From contig JAOUFN010000010.1 of NCBI GenBank assembly GCA_029858285.1, positions 1 through 64,000 of the forward strand: a stretch of 64,000 bases of DNA, read 5' to 3'. Made by a program: the position numbers and the translations under genes. Shown piece after piece: positions 21,353 through 30,587 of the stretch (positions are counted from its first letter, which is position 1; the number at the start of each line of letters is the position of its first letter). The notes under the pieces were generated by a model. It was not told the origin of the DNA. It saw only the letters and a program-made list of their open reading frames with translations, and ran no database searches. This DNA is from Nitrospirota bacterium. Lineage in GTDB: Bacteria > Nitrospirota > JACRHL01.

Positions 21353-22597
21353 TTGGCCCTGAAACGGCGTGTTGTCATCACAGGAATGGGGGCGGTAACG
21401 CCCCTTGGAAACGATCTGGCCACCACCTGGCAGGCGCTGGTGGCGGGGAAGTCGGGCGTTGGCCCGATCACCCGCTTCGACGCCTCCGACCTGCCGACGC
21501 GCATCGCCGCCGAGGTGCGGGGTTTCGACCCGGCCCTCTACATTGATGCCAAAGAAATCAAGAAGATGGGGCTCTTCATCCACTATGCGATGGGGGCTGC
21601 CGACATGGCGGTGGCCGATTCCGGCCTGGCCATTACCGAGGCTAACCGCGACCGGGTTGGGGTGTACATCGGCTCCGGCATCGGTGGCCTGCCGAGCATC
21701 GAGGAAACCGCCTACAAAATGGCGGAGCAGGGGCCGCGCCGCGTGTCGCCGTTCTTCATCCCCATGACCATCGTCAACCTGGCCTCCGGTCAGGTGGCCA
21801 TCCGCACCGGCGCGCGCGGCCCCAATCAGGCCGCCGCCACCGCCTGCGCCGCCGGTTCCCACGCCATTGGCGACTCCTTCAAAATCATCCAGCGCGGCGA
21901 TGCCGACGCCATGATCTCCGGCGGCGCCGAGGCGGTCATCTGCAAGCTGGGCGTGGCCGGGTTCTGCGCCTCCCGCGCGCTCTCCAGCCGCAATGACGAG
22001 CCCCAGCGCGCCAGCCGCCCCTTCGACCGCGACCGCGACGGCTTCGTCATGGGCGAGGGTTCCGGTGTCATGGTGCTGGAGGAGTTGCAGTTCGCCCGCG
22101 CCCGTGGCGCGCGCATCTATGCCGAGGTCATCGGCTACGGCAGCACCGGCGACGCCTACCACATCACCGCGCCGCCGGACGACGCCAACGGCGCCGTGCG
22201 CTGCGTGCGCATGGCCCTGAACGACGCGGGCATCAACCCGGAGGAGGTGGGCTACGTCAACGCCCACGCCACCTCCACCATGGCCGATGCCCTGGAGACC
22301 CGCGCCATCAAGACCGCCTTTGGCACCCACGCCAAAAAGCTGGTGGTGGGGGCCACCAAGTCCATGACCGGCCACCTTCTGGGCGCCGCCGGGGGCATTG
22401 AGGCGATTTTTTCGGCCAAGACCCTGGAGACCGGGGTGATTCCCCCCACCATCAACGTGGACAACGCCGACCCGGAGTGCGACCTGGACTGCGCCCCCGG
22501 CGCCGCCCGCGAGATGGCCGTGAATGTGGCCATTTCCAACTCCTTCGGCTTTGGCGGCACCAACGCCTGCCTGGTGTTCCGCAAGTTCACAGGCTAG
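21353..22597 (+). CDS. fabF: Beta-ketoacyl-ACP synthase II
   Basis: 414 aa; [62 protein letters not shown]. Confidence 0.97.
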   Translation: MALKRRVVITGMGAVTPLGNDLATTWQALVAGKSGVGPITRFDASDLPTRIAAEVRGFDPALYIDAKEIKKMGLFIHYAMGAADMAVADSGLAITEANRDRVGVYIGSGIGGLPSIEETAYKMAEQGPRRVSPFFIPMTIVNLASGQVAIRTGARGPNQAAATACAAGSHAIGDSFKIIQRGDADAMISGGAEAVICKLGVAGFCASRALSSRNDEPQRASRPFDRDRDGFVMGEGSGVMVLEELQFARARGARIYAEVIGYGSTGDAYHITAPPDDANGAVRCVRMALNDAGINPEEVGYVNAHATSTMADALETRAIKTAFGTHAKKLVVGATKSMTGHLLGAAGGIEAIFSAKTLETGVIPPTINVDNADPECDLDCAPGAAREMAVNVAISNSFGFGGTNACLVFRKFTG

Positions 22598-22614
22598 GAC
22601 GCCACCCGGCGTCC
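22597..22614 (+). terminator. Perfect hairpin directly after the fabF stop
   Basis: GGACGCC-ACCC-GGCGTCC (7-bp stem, 4-nt loop) starting at the last base of the TAG; no U tract. Confidence 0.4.
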
Positions 22615-22626
22615 GCGGTCATTTCG

Positions 22627-24102
22627 ATGCCGTCCGCGCCGATGTCGTCTACCTCCGGGCCCGCCGCCTTTCTGGTCGCGGGCACCCGTTCCGGGGTGGG
22701 CAAGACCACCGTCACCCTGGGGCTGATGGGGGCGCTGCGGCGGCGCGGCCTGAGCGTGGCGCCGTTCAAGGCCGGTCCCGACTTCATCGATCCCGGTCTG
22801 CACGCTCTGGCGGCGGGCCGCCCTTCCCGCAATCTGGATACCTGGATGCTGTCGCCGCAGGCGGTGGCGGACGGCTTTTCCCGCGGTTGCCAGCGTGGGG
22901 CGGGGGAGGCCGGGGAGGCGGGCACCGTCGACGTGGCGGTGGTGGAGGGGGTGATGGGGCTGTTCGACGGCGCCCGGGGCGCGGATGCCGCCGGGTCCTC
23001 CGCCGATCTGGCCAAATTCCTGAACATTCCCGTGATTCTGGTGGTGGATGCCTCGGGCATGGCCGCCTCGGTGGCCGCCGTGGTGCATGGCTATGCCACC
23101 CTTGATCCGGCATTGCGGGTGGCCGGGGTGATCCTCAACCGGGTGGCCTCCGGCCAACATCTGGCGCACCTGGCCGAAGCCCTTGCCGCGCATGTGAGCG
23201 TGCCCCTGCTTGGTTACCTCGGGCGCGCCCCGGAACTGGCCATCCCGGAGCGTCATCTGGGGCTGGTCACCGCCGGGGAACTGGCCGACACCGGGGTGCT
23301 GGAGCGCATCGCCGAGCGGGTGGAGAAGGGGGTGGACCTGGAGCGGTTGCTGGCCGTCACCGCCACCTCCCTGCCGACGCCCCCTGCATCGGTGTCCACG
23401 CCTGAGTCCCTGCCTGTGGCCACTCGCAAAAAAGTGCGTCTGGGGGTGGCGCGAGACGCCGCGTTCTGCTTCATCTACCCGGAAACCCTGGAGGCGCTGG
23501 AACAGGCCGGGGCGGAAGTGATGCCCTTCAGTCCCCTCGTCGACGCGGCCCTGCCGGAGGTGGACGGCCTGTATCTGCCGGGAGGCTACCCGGAGGTCCA
23601 TGGGGCGGCGCTGTCCGCCAACCGGGCGATGCGGGAGCAGGTACGCCGGGCGGTCGCCGACGGCACGCCGGTGTACGCCGAATGTGGCGGGCTGATCTAC
23701 CTCAGCGAGGGGATTCACCTCGCGGACGGGACGTTTTACCCCTTCTGCGGCGTGCTGCCCGCCCCCTGCCGGTTGCAGGAAAAGCGCGCCGCCCTCGGCT
23801 ACCGCGAAGTCACCCTGTTGGCCGACGCTCCGCTGGGAGCGGCGGGCGATGTGCTGCGCGGCCACGAATTCCACTATGCCACCATCGACACCGCCGCCCT
23901 GGAGCAGGCCGGGGTGAGCACCAGCTTCGCGGTGGCCCGGCGCGGGGGCGGGGGCGGGGAGACGGAATCCCGCCCCGAGGGCTACCGCACCGGCAACCTG
24001 CTGGCCACCTGGTGCCACCTGCCCGTGACCCCGGCCATGGCCGTCCGCTGGGTGGAGCACCTGCGGCGACTGGCACCCTTGTCGGCAACTGGACTATCCT
24101 GA
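22627..24102 (+). CDS. cobB: Cobyrinic acid a,c-diamide synthase-like glutamine amidotransferase
   Basis: ATG start MPSAPMSSTSGPAAFLVAGTRSGVGKTTVTLGLMGALRRRGL; VVEGVMGLFDGA, LYLPGGYPEVHGAALSANRAM, PVYAECGGLIYL. Confidence 0.9.
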   Translation: MPSAPMSSTSGPAAFLVAGTRSGVGKTTVTLGLMGALRRRGLSVAPFKAGPDFIDPGLHALAAGRPSRNLDTWMLSPQAVADGFSRGCQRGAGEAGEAGTVDVAVVEGVMGLFDGARGADAAGSSADLAKFLNIPVILVVDASGMAASVAAVVHGYATLDPALRVAGVILNRVASGQHLAHLAEALAAHVSVPLLGYLGRAPELAIPERHLGLVTAGELADTGVLERIAERVEKGVDLERLLAVTATSLPTPPASVSTPESLPVATRKKVRLGVARDAAFCFIYPETLEALEQAGAEVMPFSPLVDAALPEVDGLYLPGGYPEVHGAALSANRAMREQVRRAVADGTPVYAECGGLIYLSEGIHLADGTFYPFCGVLPAPCRLQEKRAALGYREVTLLADAPLGAAGDVLRGHEFHYATIDTAALEQAGVSTSFAVARRGGGGGETESRPEGYRTGNLLATWCHLPVTPAMAVRWVEHLRRLAPLSATGLS

Positions 24103-24152
24103 ACCGGTGCGCCGTGCCGGATTCGTCGCGGCCCCCGTGGGAGGGTAATCTG

Positions 24153-25436
24153 GTGGGAATCATCCGCGACACGCTTCGCGACAAGGTGGCCGACGGCCTC
24201 AGCGCCTGCATCGGCTGCCGCGAATGCCTGCGCGCCTGCCCGGTGGCGCCGCCCGGACTGCGCATTGCCGACCTCAACCATTGGACCGCCGGGGATGCCC
24301 CGCTGGCCGCGTCCGCCCCGATACCGACTCCAGTATCCCCCGCCCCCGCCGCCACGGAGGTGGTTGCCGTCGCCGATGCCGCCATTTCTTCCCCGGCCCC
24401 CCCCGCCGCCATGGTGGCGCGGCTGGCGGAGGAGTGTTTCCAGTGCGGCATGTGCGTGCCGGTGTGCCCTTCCGGTCTGGAGCGTGACGCCATGGTGCTG
24501 TGGCTCAAAAGTCGCCTGACTCCGCGCCCTGCCGAATACGACGCCAGCCTCAGGCGGCGTGGCCCGGCCCAGACGGTGGGCGAAAAGGTCGGGGTTACGG
24601 TGCACAACCTGCTGCACCGGGGGCGTCTGGGGTCCCTCTCCCGCCACGTGGACAAGCGTTCCCTGCAACCCGCCGACACCCTGTTTTTCTTCGGCTGCAA
24701 CATTTTTTCCACCACCGGCATGGGGGAAAAAATTCTCGCTATCGCCGACTACCTCAAATGCCGCTACGAGGTACTGGGCGGGCTGTCGTCCTGTTGCGGC
24801 TGGTCCAGCTACCTGAGCGGCGACCTGGACGGTGCCGGGGAGATGATGTCCCATCTGGCGGGGCGTATTGCCAAGGTCGCCCCCAAGGAGGTCATCACCC
24901 CGGGCTCCGAATGCTACGCGGCCCTGTCGCGCATTGCCGCAGTGCACCGCACGCCGTTCACGCCGGTGACCGTGGCCAGTTGGCTGCGCCGCAACCTGCA
25001 CCGCTTTCCCCTGCGCCACTTCCCCGGCACCATGACCTTCCACGACGCCTGCCACAGCAGCCGCAAGCTGGGGGAAGGGGAGGAGCCGCGCCGCATCCTG
25101 CGCCAGTTGGGGGCGCTGGTGGAGATGCGCCGCTTTGGCGACGACGCCCCGTGCTGCGGGCACCACCAGTTCGGCGTCAATCCGGCGCAGGTGGAGGCGC
25201 TGCGCGCCGACCGGCTGGCCATGGCCCGCGACGCCGGGGCGGCGCGCATGGTGGTGGAATGTGTCCGTTGTCAGGAGTCCTTTGCCCCCGGCGCGGAGGC
25301 GGCTCAGGTAGAGGTGCTGAGTCTGGTGGACCTGGTCTACGACCTGCTCCCCAGCGGCGACCGTCCTCAGGCCCGGCCGGTCCACTTTGCGCCGCCGGTG
25401 CAGAAGGGGGACCAGATTCCCATCGAGGGCATGTGA
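24153..25436 (+). CDS. HdrD/GlcF-like protein with two 4Fe-4S clusters and CCG domains
   Basis: GTG start after GGGAGG; CIGCRECLRACPVAP, CFQCGMCVPVCPSG, FFGCNIFSTTGMGEKILAIADYL...SSCCGWSSYL, DDAPCCGHHQFGVNP. Confidence 0.8.
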   Translation: MGIIRDTLRDKVADGLSACIGCRECLRACPVAPPGLRIADLNHWTAGDAPLAASAPIPTPVSPAPAATEVVAVADAAISSPAPPAAMVARLAEECFQCGMCVPVCPSGLERDAMVLWLKSRLTPRPAEYDASLRRRGPAQTVGEKVGVTVHNLLHRGRLGSLSRHVDKRSLQPADTLFFFGCNIFSTTGMGEKILAIADYLKCRYEVLGGLSSCCGWSSYLSGDLDGAGEMMSHLAGRIAKVAPKEVITPGSECYAALSRIAAVHRTPFTPVTVASWLRRNLHRFPLRHFPGTMTFHDACHSSRKLGEGEEPRRILRQLGALVEMRRFGDDAPCCGHHQFGVNPAQVEALRADRLAMARDAGAARMVVECVRCQESFAPGAEAAQVEVLSLVDLVYDLLPSGDRPQARPVHFAPPVQKGDQIPIEGM

Positions 25437-26725
25437 ACTACCTCATTGCCGGATTCGGCCCCGCCGGGGCGCACGCCGCCGCCGCTATCCGCGAGTGCGA
25501 CCCCCACGGCGCCATCCATATTTTTTCCGCCGAAAGGCACCCGTTCTACTTCCGCGCTGCCCTGCCTCACTATGCACTGGGGCACATTGATCGCGACGGC
25601 CTGTGGGCGTTCCCCGCGGGAGAAACGGAGCGTCTGGGCCTCCGCCACCATCCGGTGCCCCTGGTGGCCATCGACACCGCCCGCAGCGTGGCGCGGGACG
25701 CGGGCGGCGGGGAGCACCCGTGGGACCGGTTGCTGATCGCCTGCGGCGCGGCGCCGTCGGCCATCGGCTGCCCCGGCGAAAGCGCTTCGGGCGTGGTGCA
25801 TTTCGACACCCTGGACGACGCCGAACGGGTGCGTGCCCTGTGCGGAGAGGGTGGCGGTTCACCCCCCCGCGAGGGCGGAGGCTCCCCGGACGGGCGGGCG
25901 ATCATCGCCGGCGGCGGCGCCCGCGCGCTGGCCCTGGCCTGGGTGGCCAGAAGGCTGGGCATGGACGTGCTGCTGCTGGTGCCGGAGGAGCGGCTGGCCG
26001 CCTCGCTGCTGGATGCCGCCGCCGCCATGCTGCTGTTTCGCCGCCTCACCGACGACGGTGTGGAGGTGCGCCTCGGGCAGCACATCACCGGCGTCGAACA
26101 CGCCCGGCAAGGTGGCGCTACCGCCCCCGCCTCCGGGTCCATCGTGGTTACCGGCGACGGGCGGCACCACCCCTGTCGCTGGCTGGGGGTGGGAACGGAT
26201 GGGGCCCCCGGTTCGCCCCTGGCGGTCAGCGCCGGGCTGCCGGAGGGGGCGGTGGAGGTGAATGCGCGGCTGGAGACCCGGCTGCCCGGCATCTACGCGG
26301 CGGGCGACGTCTGCTCGGTGCGGGAGGGCGGAGAGTCGTTGCGCTCCGGCGGCTGGCTGGCGGCAGTCACCCAGGGGCGGGTTGCGGGGCTCAACATGGC
26401 CGGGGGCGACGCCACCTACCAGTCCAGCCACTACTATCACGCCACCACCCTCTACGACCTGCCCGCAGTGTTGATCGGCGCCTGCGATGCCGCCGGTGAC
26501 GCCGCCGTCACCACCCACCCGCGCGGCCCCGATTACCGGCGTTTGGTGTTCCGCAAGGGGGCGCTCATCGGTGCCGTGCTGCTGGGCGACCGGCGCCACG
26601 CGGCGGTGCTGCGCCGCGCCATCGAATTGCAGGTCGACGTGCGCGGCTACGAGTTGCAGATGCTGCGCACCGACGTGGATCTGAACCGGCTGCTGCGCCC
26701 CAGCGGTGAATACCATCTATACTGA
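25433..26725 (+). CDS. NAD(P)/FAD-dependent oxidoreductase
   Basis: GTG start overlapping the previous stop (ATGTGA); (M)NYLIAGFGPAGAHAAAAIRECDPHGAIHIFSAERHPFYFRAALPHYALG; LLIACGAAPSAIGCPG; LPGIYAAGDVCSVREG. Confidence 0.82.
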   Translation: MNYLIAGFGPAGAHAAAAIRECDPHGAIHIFSAERHPFYFRAALPHYALGHIDRDGLWAFPAGETERLGLRHHPVPLVAIDTARSVARDAGGGEHPWDRLLIACGAAPSAIGCPGESASGVVHFDTLDDAERVRALCGEGGGSPPREGGGSPDGRAIIAGGGARALALAWVARRLGMDVLLLVPEERLAASLLDAAAAMLLFRRLTDDGVEVRLGQHITGVEHARQGGATAPASGSIVVTGDGRHHPCRWLGVGTDGAPGSPLAVSAGLPEGAVEVNARLETRLPGIYAAGDVCSVREGGESLRSGGWLAAVTQGRVAGLNMAGGDATYQSSHYYHATTLYDLPAVLIGACDAAGDAAVTTHPRGPDYRRLVFRKGALIGAVLLGDRRHAAVLRRAIELQVDVRGYELQMLRTDVDLNRLLRPSGEYHLY

Positions 26726-26746
26726 CGCGCCCTGTACTGACACGCC
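26720..26746. repeat. 15-bp tandem duplication across the FAD oxidoreductase stop codon
   Basis: TACTGACGCGCCCTG followed by TACTGACACGCC; 11 of 12 core bases identical. The first copy contains the TGA stop. Confidence 0.75.
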
Positions 26747-26813
26747 TTCGGGCGAATCCGCCAGTCTGGCCGTTTCGCCGCCCGGCCCGGTTGTCCCCCG
26801 TTTCGGAGACTTC

Positions 26814-28274
26814 ATGACTTCCCGAACATCCCGCCTTCGCGCCTTGTTTCCGCGTGTCTGGGGCTCTTTCGCCCCTTGCCCCGTGCGCGCGCTGGCCGCC
26901 GCCGGGCTGGCCACGGCCCTGTTGGGCGCGGCCTGCGCCACGCTGCCACCCGCGGCCCCCGGCACGGCGTCCGAAGGCGCGTCTCCTGTGGCGTCCGCCG
27001 CCGCTCCCGTTCACGCGGCACGCCACCATCCCCCCAAGGCCGATGGCGGCGGGACCGGGGTGAACGACTCTGACGCGAACGGCTCCGTCGGCTTCGCCTC
27101 GTTTGCCGCCAGTTCCCCCTACCGCGATCTGGACAACCTGCCAGCGGGCACTATCGTGCATGTGGCCAGCGGCCGCGAACTGTCCCCCGCCGAACTCATG
27201 GACAACCTGGCGGGCGCCCGCGTGGTGTACGTGGGAGAGATGCACACCAGCATCGAGGACCACCGCGTGCAGTTGGACATCATCCGCGCCCTGGACCAGC
27301 GCAGCGGCGGACGGGTGATGGTGGGCATGGAAATGTTCCAGCACACCGCCCAGCCCGGTCTGGACCGCTGGGTGGCCGGAGACATGGACGAGGCGGAGTT
27401 CCTGCGCCTGTGGTACGACAACTGGTCGGAGGATTTCGCCTACTACGCCGATATCCTGCGTTACGCGCGTGACCGCCACATTCCCCTGATCGCCCTCAAC
27501 GCCACCGGAGAGGAGGTGCGGCAGGTTTCCACCGGCAAGGCCGACGTGCCCGCGCCCAACCACACCCTGCTGGCAGAGGCCGACCCCTACCAGAAGGCCT
27601 ACATGAAGGCCATTCTGGGCGGCCACGAACATGCCGGGAGCGACGGCTTTGGCCGCGTGCAGCGGTTGTGGGAATCGACCATGGCCGAACACGCCGCCAA
27701 CGCCCTCGACAGCGAACGCGGCCAGGGCAGAACTCTGGTGGTGCTGGCGGGTTCCGGCCATGTGCAGTACGGCTTTGGCATTCCGCGCCAGCTCTACATC
27801 CGGCGTCCGTTGCCATACCGCAGCGTGGTGCCGGTGACCAACGTGCCGGAAAACCGCGACGACCTGCGCATGGAGGTGGCGGTGCCCGATTTCCCCTTCC
27901 CCGTCGCCGATTTTGTCTGGTCGGTGGACTATCGTGATCGGGAGGGGAAGCGCATGCTGCTGGGTGTGGCGCTGGAGCCGGACGGCCACGGCATGACGGT
28001 GCGTCAGGTGCTGGAAGGCACCGCCGCCGAGGGGGCCGGTGTGCTGGCCGGGGATCATCTGGTGTCCCTGGACGGCCACCCCCTGGGCTCCATGTCCGAG
28101 GTGCGCGCCGCCATGGCCCTGGTCGAGGACGGCCACCGTGGCCAACTGGTGCTGGAGCGGGGCGGCGTCCGCATGACCCTGGGGGTCACCTTCCGGCTGC
28201 CGTTGCCCGGAGCAGGTGGGGTGGAGGGAATGGGGGAGGGTTCGGGCGCTTCGGCAACCCCGGCATCTCCATGA
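26814..28274 (+). CDS. ChaN-family (haem-binding-type) lipoprotein with C-terminal PDZ domain
   Basis: MTSRTSRLRALF... lipobox ALLGAAC; VVYVGEMHTSIEDHRVQLDIIRAL, VGMEMFQHTAQPGLDRWVAG, LVVLAGSGHVQYGFGIPRQL; C-terminal VLEGTAAEGAGVLAGDHLVSLDGHPLGSMSEVRAAM (PDZ). Confidence 0.82.
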   Translation: MTSRTSRLRALFPRVWGSFAPCPVRALAAAGLATALLGAACATLPPAAPGTASEGASPVASAAAPVHAARHHPPKADGGGTGVNDSDANGSVGFASFAASSPYRDLDNLPAGTIVHVASGRELSPAELMDNLAGARVVYVGEMHTSIEDHRVQLDIIRALDQRSGGRVMVGMEMFQHTAQPGLDRWVAGDMDEAEFLRLWYDNWSEDFAYYADILRYARDRHIPLIALNATGEEVRQVSTGKADVPAPNHTLLAEADPYQKAYMKAILGGHEHAGSDGFGRVQRLWESTMAEHAANALDSERGQGRTLVVLAGSGHVQYGFGIPRQLYIRRPLPYRSVVPVTNVPENRDDLRMEVAVPDFPFPVADFVWSVDYRDREGKRMLLGVALEPDGHGMTVRQVLEGTAAEGAGVLAGDHLVSLDGHPLGSMSEVRAAMALVEDGHRGQLVLERGGVRMTLGVTFRLPLPGAGGVEGMGEGSGASATPASP

Positions 28275-28371
28275 GAATGCGTTTTCTCGGGTACCCTGTC
28301 TGCGTCACACGCCCGTGCCGGTGACGGCGGGTTTGCCGGATTCGCGACTGTTTGTTACCTTTGGCCTTTGA

Positions 28372-28391
28372 TGCGGACCCCGAGGTCCGCA
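28372..28391 (+). promoter_or_regulatory. Perfect 8-bp hairpin in the 5' leader of the ExeA-like gene
   Basis: TGCGGACC-CCGA-GGTCCGCA, about 18 nt upstream of the ATG at 28410. Confidence 0.45.
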
Positions 28392-28409
28392 GGTTCCGGG
28401 AGAGGGTTC

Positions 28410-30437
28410 ATGTTATCCGCCTATCTGCAGTACTGGGGGCTCAAGGAGCCGCCGTTCTCGCTGGCGCCCAGCCCCAGGATGTTCTACCTGAGCGATCAGC
28501 ACCGCGAGTGTCTGATGCGCCTCAAGTACGCCATCCATTCGGGCAAGGGTGGGGCGCTGCTGGTTTCCGAACACGCCGGTGACGGCAAAACCACCACACT
28601 GCAACTGTTGATGCAGCAACTGGTGGAAGAAACCAACGACCGCATCCGCATCGCGTTCCTTGATTACCCCACCATGACCCCGGCCCAGATGGTGGCCGAA
28701 ATCGCCCGCCAGCTCGGCGTTGACGGGGTCAGCGGTGACAAGGTGCGCGACATCAACCTGCTGCGCGAACACCTGCGCGCCTGCCACGGCCGGGGCATCC
28801 GCAACCTGGTGGTGGTGGACGAGGGGCAGATGATGGCGGAGCAGCCGGAACTGCTCCAGGAGTTCCGCATCCTCCTCAATTTTTGCGTGGGCGGTGAGTT
28901 TCTGCTCAGCTTCATCCTCTCCGGGCAGGCGCCGCTGGATGCCGCAGTGCGCGCCTTTCCGGAATTCTGGCAGCGCCTGCCGGTGCGCTACATGCTGCGC
29001 AACCTGGGCGCCGCCGATACCCGCAATCTGGTGCATCACCGGCTGGCCATTGCGGGCGCGGCGCGGCCCCTGTTCACCGACACCGCCCTGGAGGGTGTTT
29101 TCCGCTTTTCCCAAGGTTGCCCCCGTGTCATTTGCGCGGTGGCGGACCTGGCCCTGGTGGTGGGCCACAGCAACCGCTCCCGCTATGTGGATTTTGCCGA
29201 GGTGACGCAGGCTTGCTCCGACATGGAGCACTCCAGTTCCTCCATCCACTACTACGATTTCCTCAATGCCCCGGCGGACGCCAATGCCTGGCCCGCGCCT
29301 GCCGCTCCGGGGAGCGCGCGGCGCGGCGACACATCCGGCCGAACCATGCCCCATTGGGCGGCGGGTCCGGGTGCCGCTCCGGCCCTGCGCACCGATCCGG
29401 CCGCCTACACCATGGCGCCCACCCTGCCCCAGGTGGCCTTCAGCCTGGCCACGGATACGGAGCAGCCGGTGCGGCCACGCGGCGCGCCACGGGTGTTGCC
29501 CACCGACCCGATCCCCCCGGACTGGCGTCCGGCGGCCAGTGCCGAGGGGGCGGCCCCGCTGCCGGAGGAAATGCAGCCTGGCGCCGCCGCCAGCGCCCAA
29601 TGGCAGCCGCTGGAGTCGGCGGCGGGCGAGTCCACAGGTGTTTCGGCAAACTCTTCCGCAAATGCTCCCGCAAGTACCCCTGGAAATGCCGGTGGCGACG
29701 GCGGTGATTCCGGAGACGATTCCGGGAATCCGTCCCGCCCGGGCGCCGGGAACGGCCCCGCCGTGGCGGTCGAAATGCCGCCGCTCCCGGTGGTCGATCC
29801 CGAGGCCGTGGCGCGCCTGAACCGGGAGCCGGTCCACTGCCCCATGTGCGCCACCGCCGTGGCCCACAGCGCAGAGGCCTGCCCCAAGTGCCAGACTGTC
29901 ATCAAGGTGGCCTGTGGCCGCTGCCGTTCCCTGCAATCGGTGCTGCGCAGCCGCTGCGGCTACTGCTCGTTCCCCATCAATGCCTGGGCGCGGGAATCGG
30001 AAAAGGAGTTTTTGGCCGGACTGCGCCGTCTGGACCTGCTCCAGTCCGCCGAGTCGGCGGAGCGCGTCAAGTTTCAGATGCACCCCACCATGGAGGGGCG
30101 GGTGTTGTACTTTGCCCCCCGCGACACACTGTTCCGCCAGGGGGCGCGGGTCGGAGTGATCCAGGAGGGGCAGCCCACGGAGTTCGCCGGCTGCGCCGTG
30201 ATGATCGGCAACCGCCGGTTGGTGTTCCTGTACCCCGACCGCCGGGTGGATCTGGAACTGGAGGAACTGGACGCCTGCGACCTGGTCTCCGAAAACGGGG
30301 CCCAGGGGGGTGGGTTGGTGATCCGCGCCGGTAACCTGGCCTGGCAGGTGCATCTGCCCATCCGCGAGGGTCGCCGCACCGCCGCATACCGGCTGGTGCA
30401 GACCTTTTTGGCCCGGATGCGCACGGCGGTGCGGTGA
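28410..30437 (+). CDS. ExeA/MshM-like AAA ATPase fused to a long linker, paired zinc ribbons and a C-terminal domain
   Basis: MLSAYLQYWGLKEPPFSLAPSPRMFYLSDQHRECLMRLKYAI, Walker A-like SEHAGDGKTTTLQLL, NLVVVDEGQMM; C-terminal CPMCATAVAHSAEACPKCQTVIKVACGRCRSLQSVLRSRCGYC. Confidence 0.8.
   Translation: MLSAYLQYWGLKEPPFSLAPSPRMFYLSDQHRECLMRLKYAIHSGKGGALLVSEHAGDGKTTTLQLLMQQLVEETNDRIRIAFLDYPTMTPAQMVAEIARQLGVDGVSGDKVRDINLLREHLRACHGRGIRNLVVVDEGQMMAEQPELLQEFRILLNFCVGGEFLLSFILSGQAPLDAAVRAFPEFWQRLPVRYMLRNLGAADTRNLVHHRLAIAGAARPLFTDTALEGVFRFSQGCPRVICAVADLALVVGHSNRSRYVDFAEVTQACSDMEHSSSSIHYYDFLNAPADANAWPAPAAPGSARRGDTSGRTMPHWAAGPGAAPALRTDPAAYTMAPTLPQVAFSLATDTEQPVRPRGAPRVLPTDPIPPDWRPAASAEGAAPLPEEMQPGAAASAQWQPLESAAGESTGVSANSSANAPASTPGNAGGDGGDSGDDSGNPSRPGAGNGPAVAVEMPPLPVVDPEAVARLNREPVHCPMCATAVAHSAEACPKCQTVIKVACGRCRSLQSVLRSRCGYCSFPINAWARESEKEFLAGLRRLDLLQSAESAERVKFQMHPTMEGRVLYFAPRDTLFRQGARVGVIQEGQPTEFAGCAVMIGNRRLVFLYPDRRVDLELEELDACDLVSENGAQGGGLVIRAGNLAWQVHLPIREGRRTAAYRLVQTFLARMRTAVR
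29640..29735. repeat. Degenerate array with 12-nt period inside the ExeA-like linker
   Basis: GTTTCGGCAAAC / TCTTCCGCAAAT / GCTCCCGCAAGT / ACCCCTGGAAAT and weaker following units. Confidence 0.55.
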
Positions 30438-30481
30438 CAGCACGGCAAGCACAGGCGGGGAGGGGGCACAGCCTCCTGAAT

Positions 30482-30553
30482 GTATCCGGCAGAGGCTCCA
30501 GCAGGCTTTCCGACCGATTTTTCGGCAGGCTTTTCGGTAATCCCGGCCGCACG
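30482..30553. repeat. Degenerate array with 12-nt period, intergenic
   Basis: GTATCCGGCAGA / GGCTCCAGCAGG / CTTTCCGACCGA / TTTTTCGGCAGG / CTTTTCGGTAAT / CCCGGCCGCACG. Confidence 0.65.
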
Positions 30554-30587
30554 GGTGTTCCCGTCGGCTCTGGTATGCTTGGGGCAT

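Noticed and set aside
22598-22626. Cobalamin riboswitch upstream of cobB
   Set aside because: The gap is only 29 nt and holds a simple hairpin, far too short for a B12 riboswitch.
28413-30587. 724 aa minus-strand ORF opposite the ExeA-like gene
   Set aside because: Antisense shadow ORF; the plus-strand product has recognisable ATPase and zinc-ribbon motifs.
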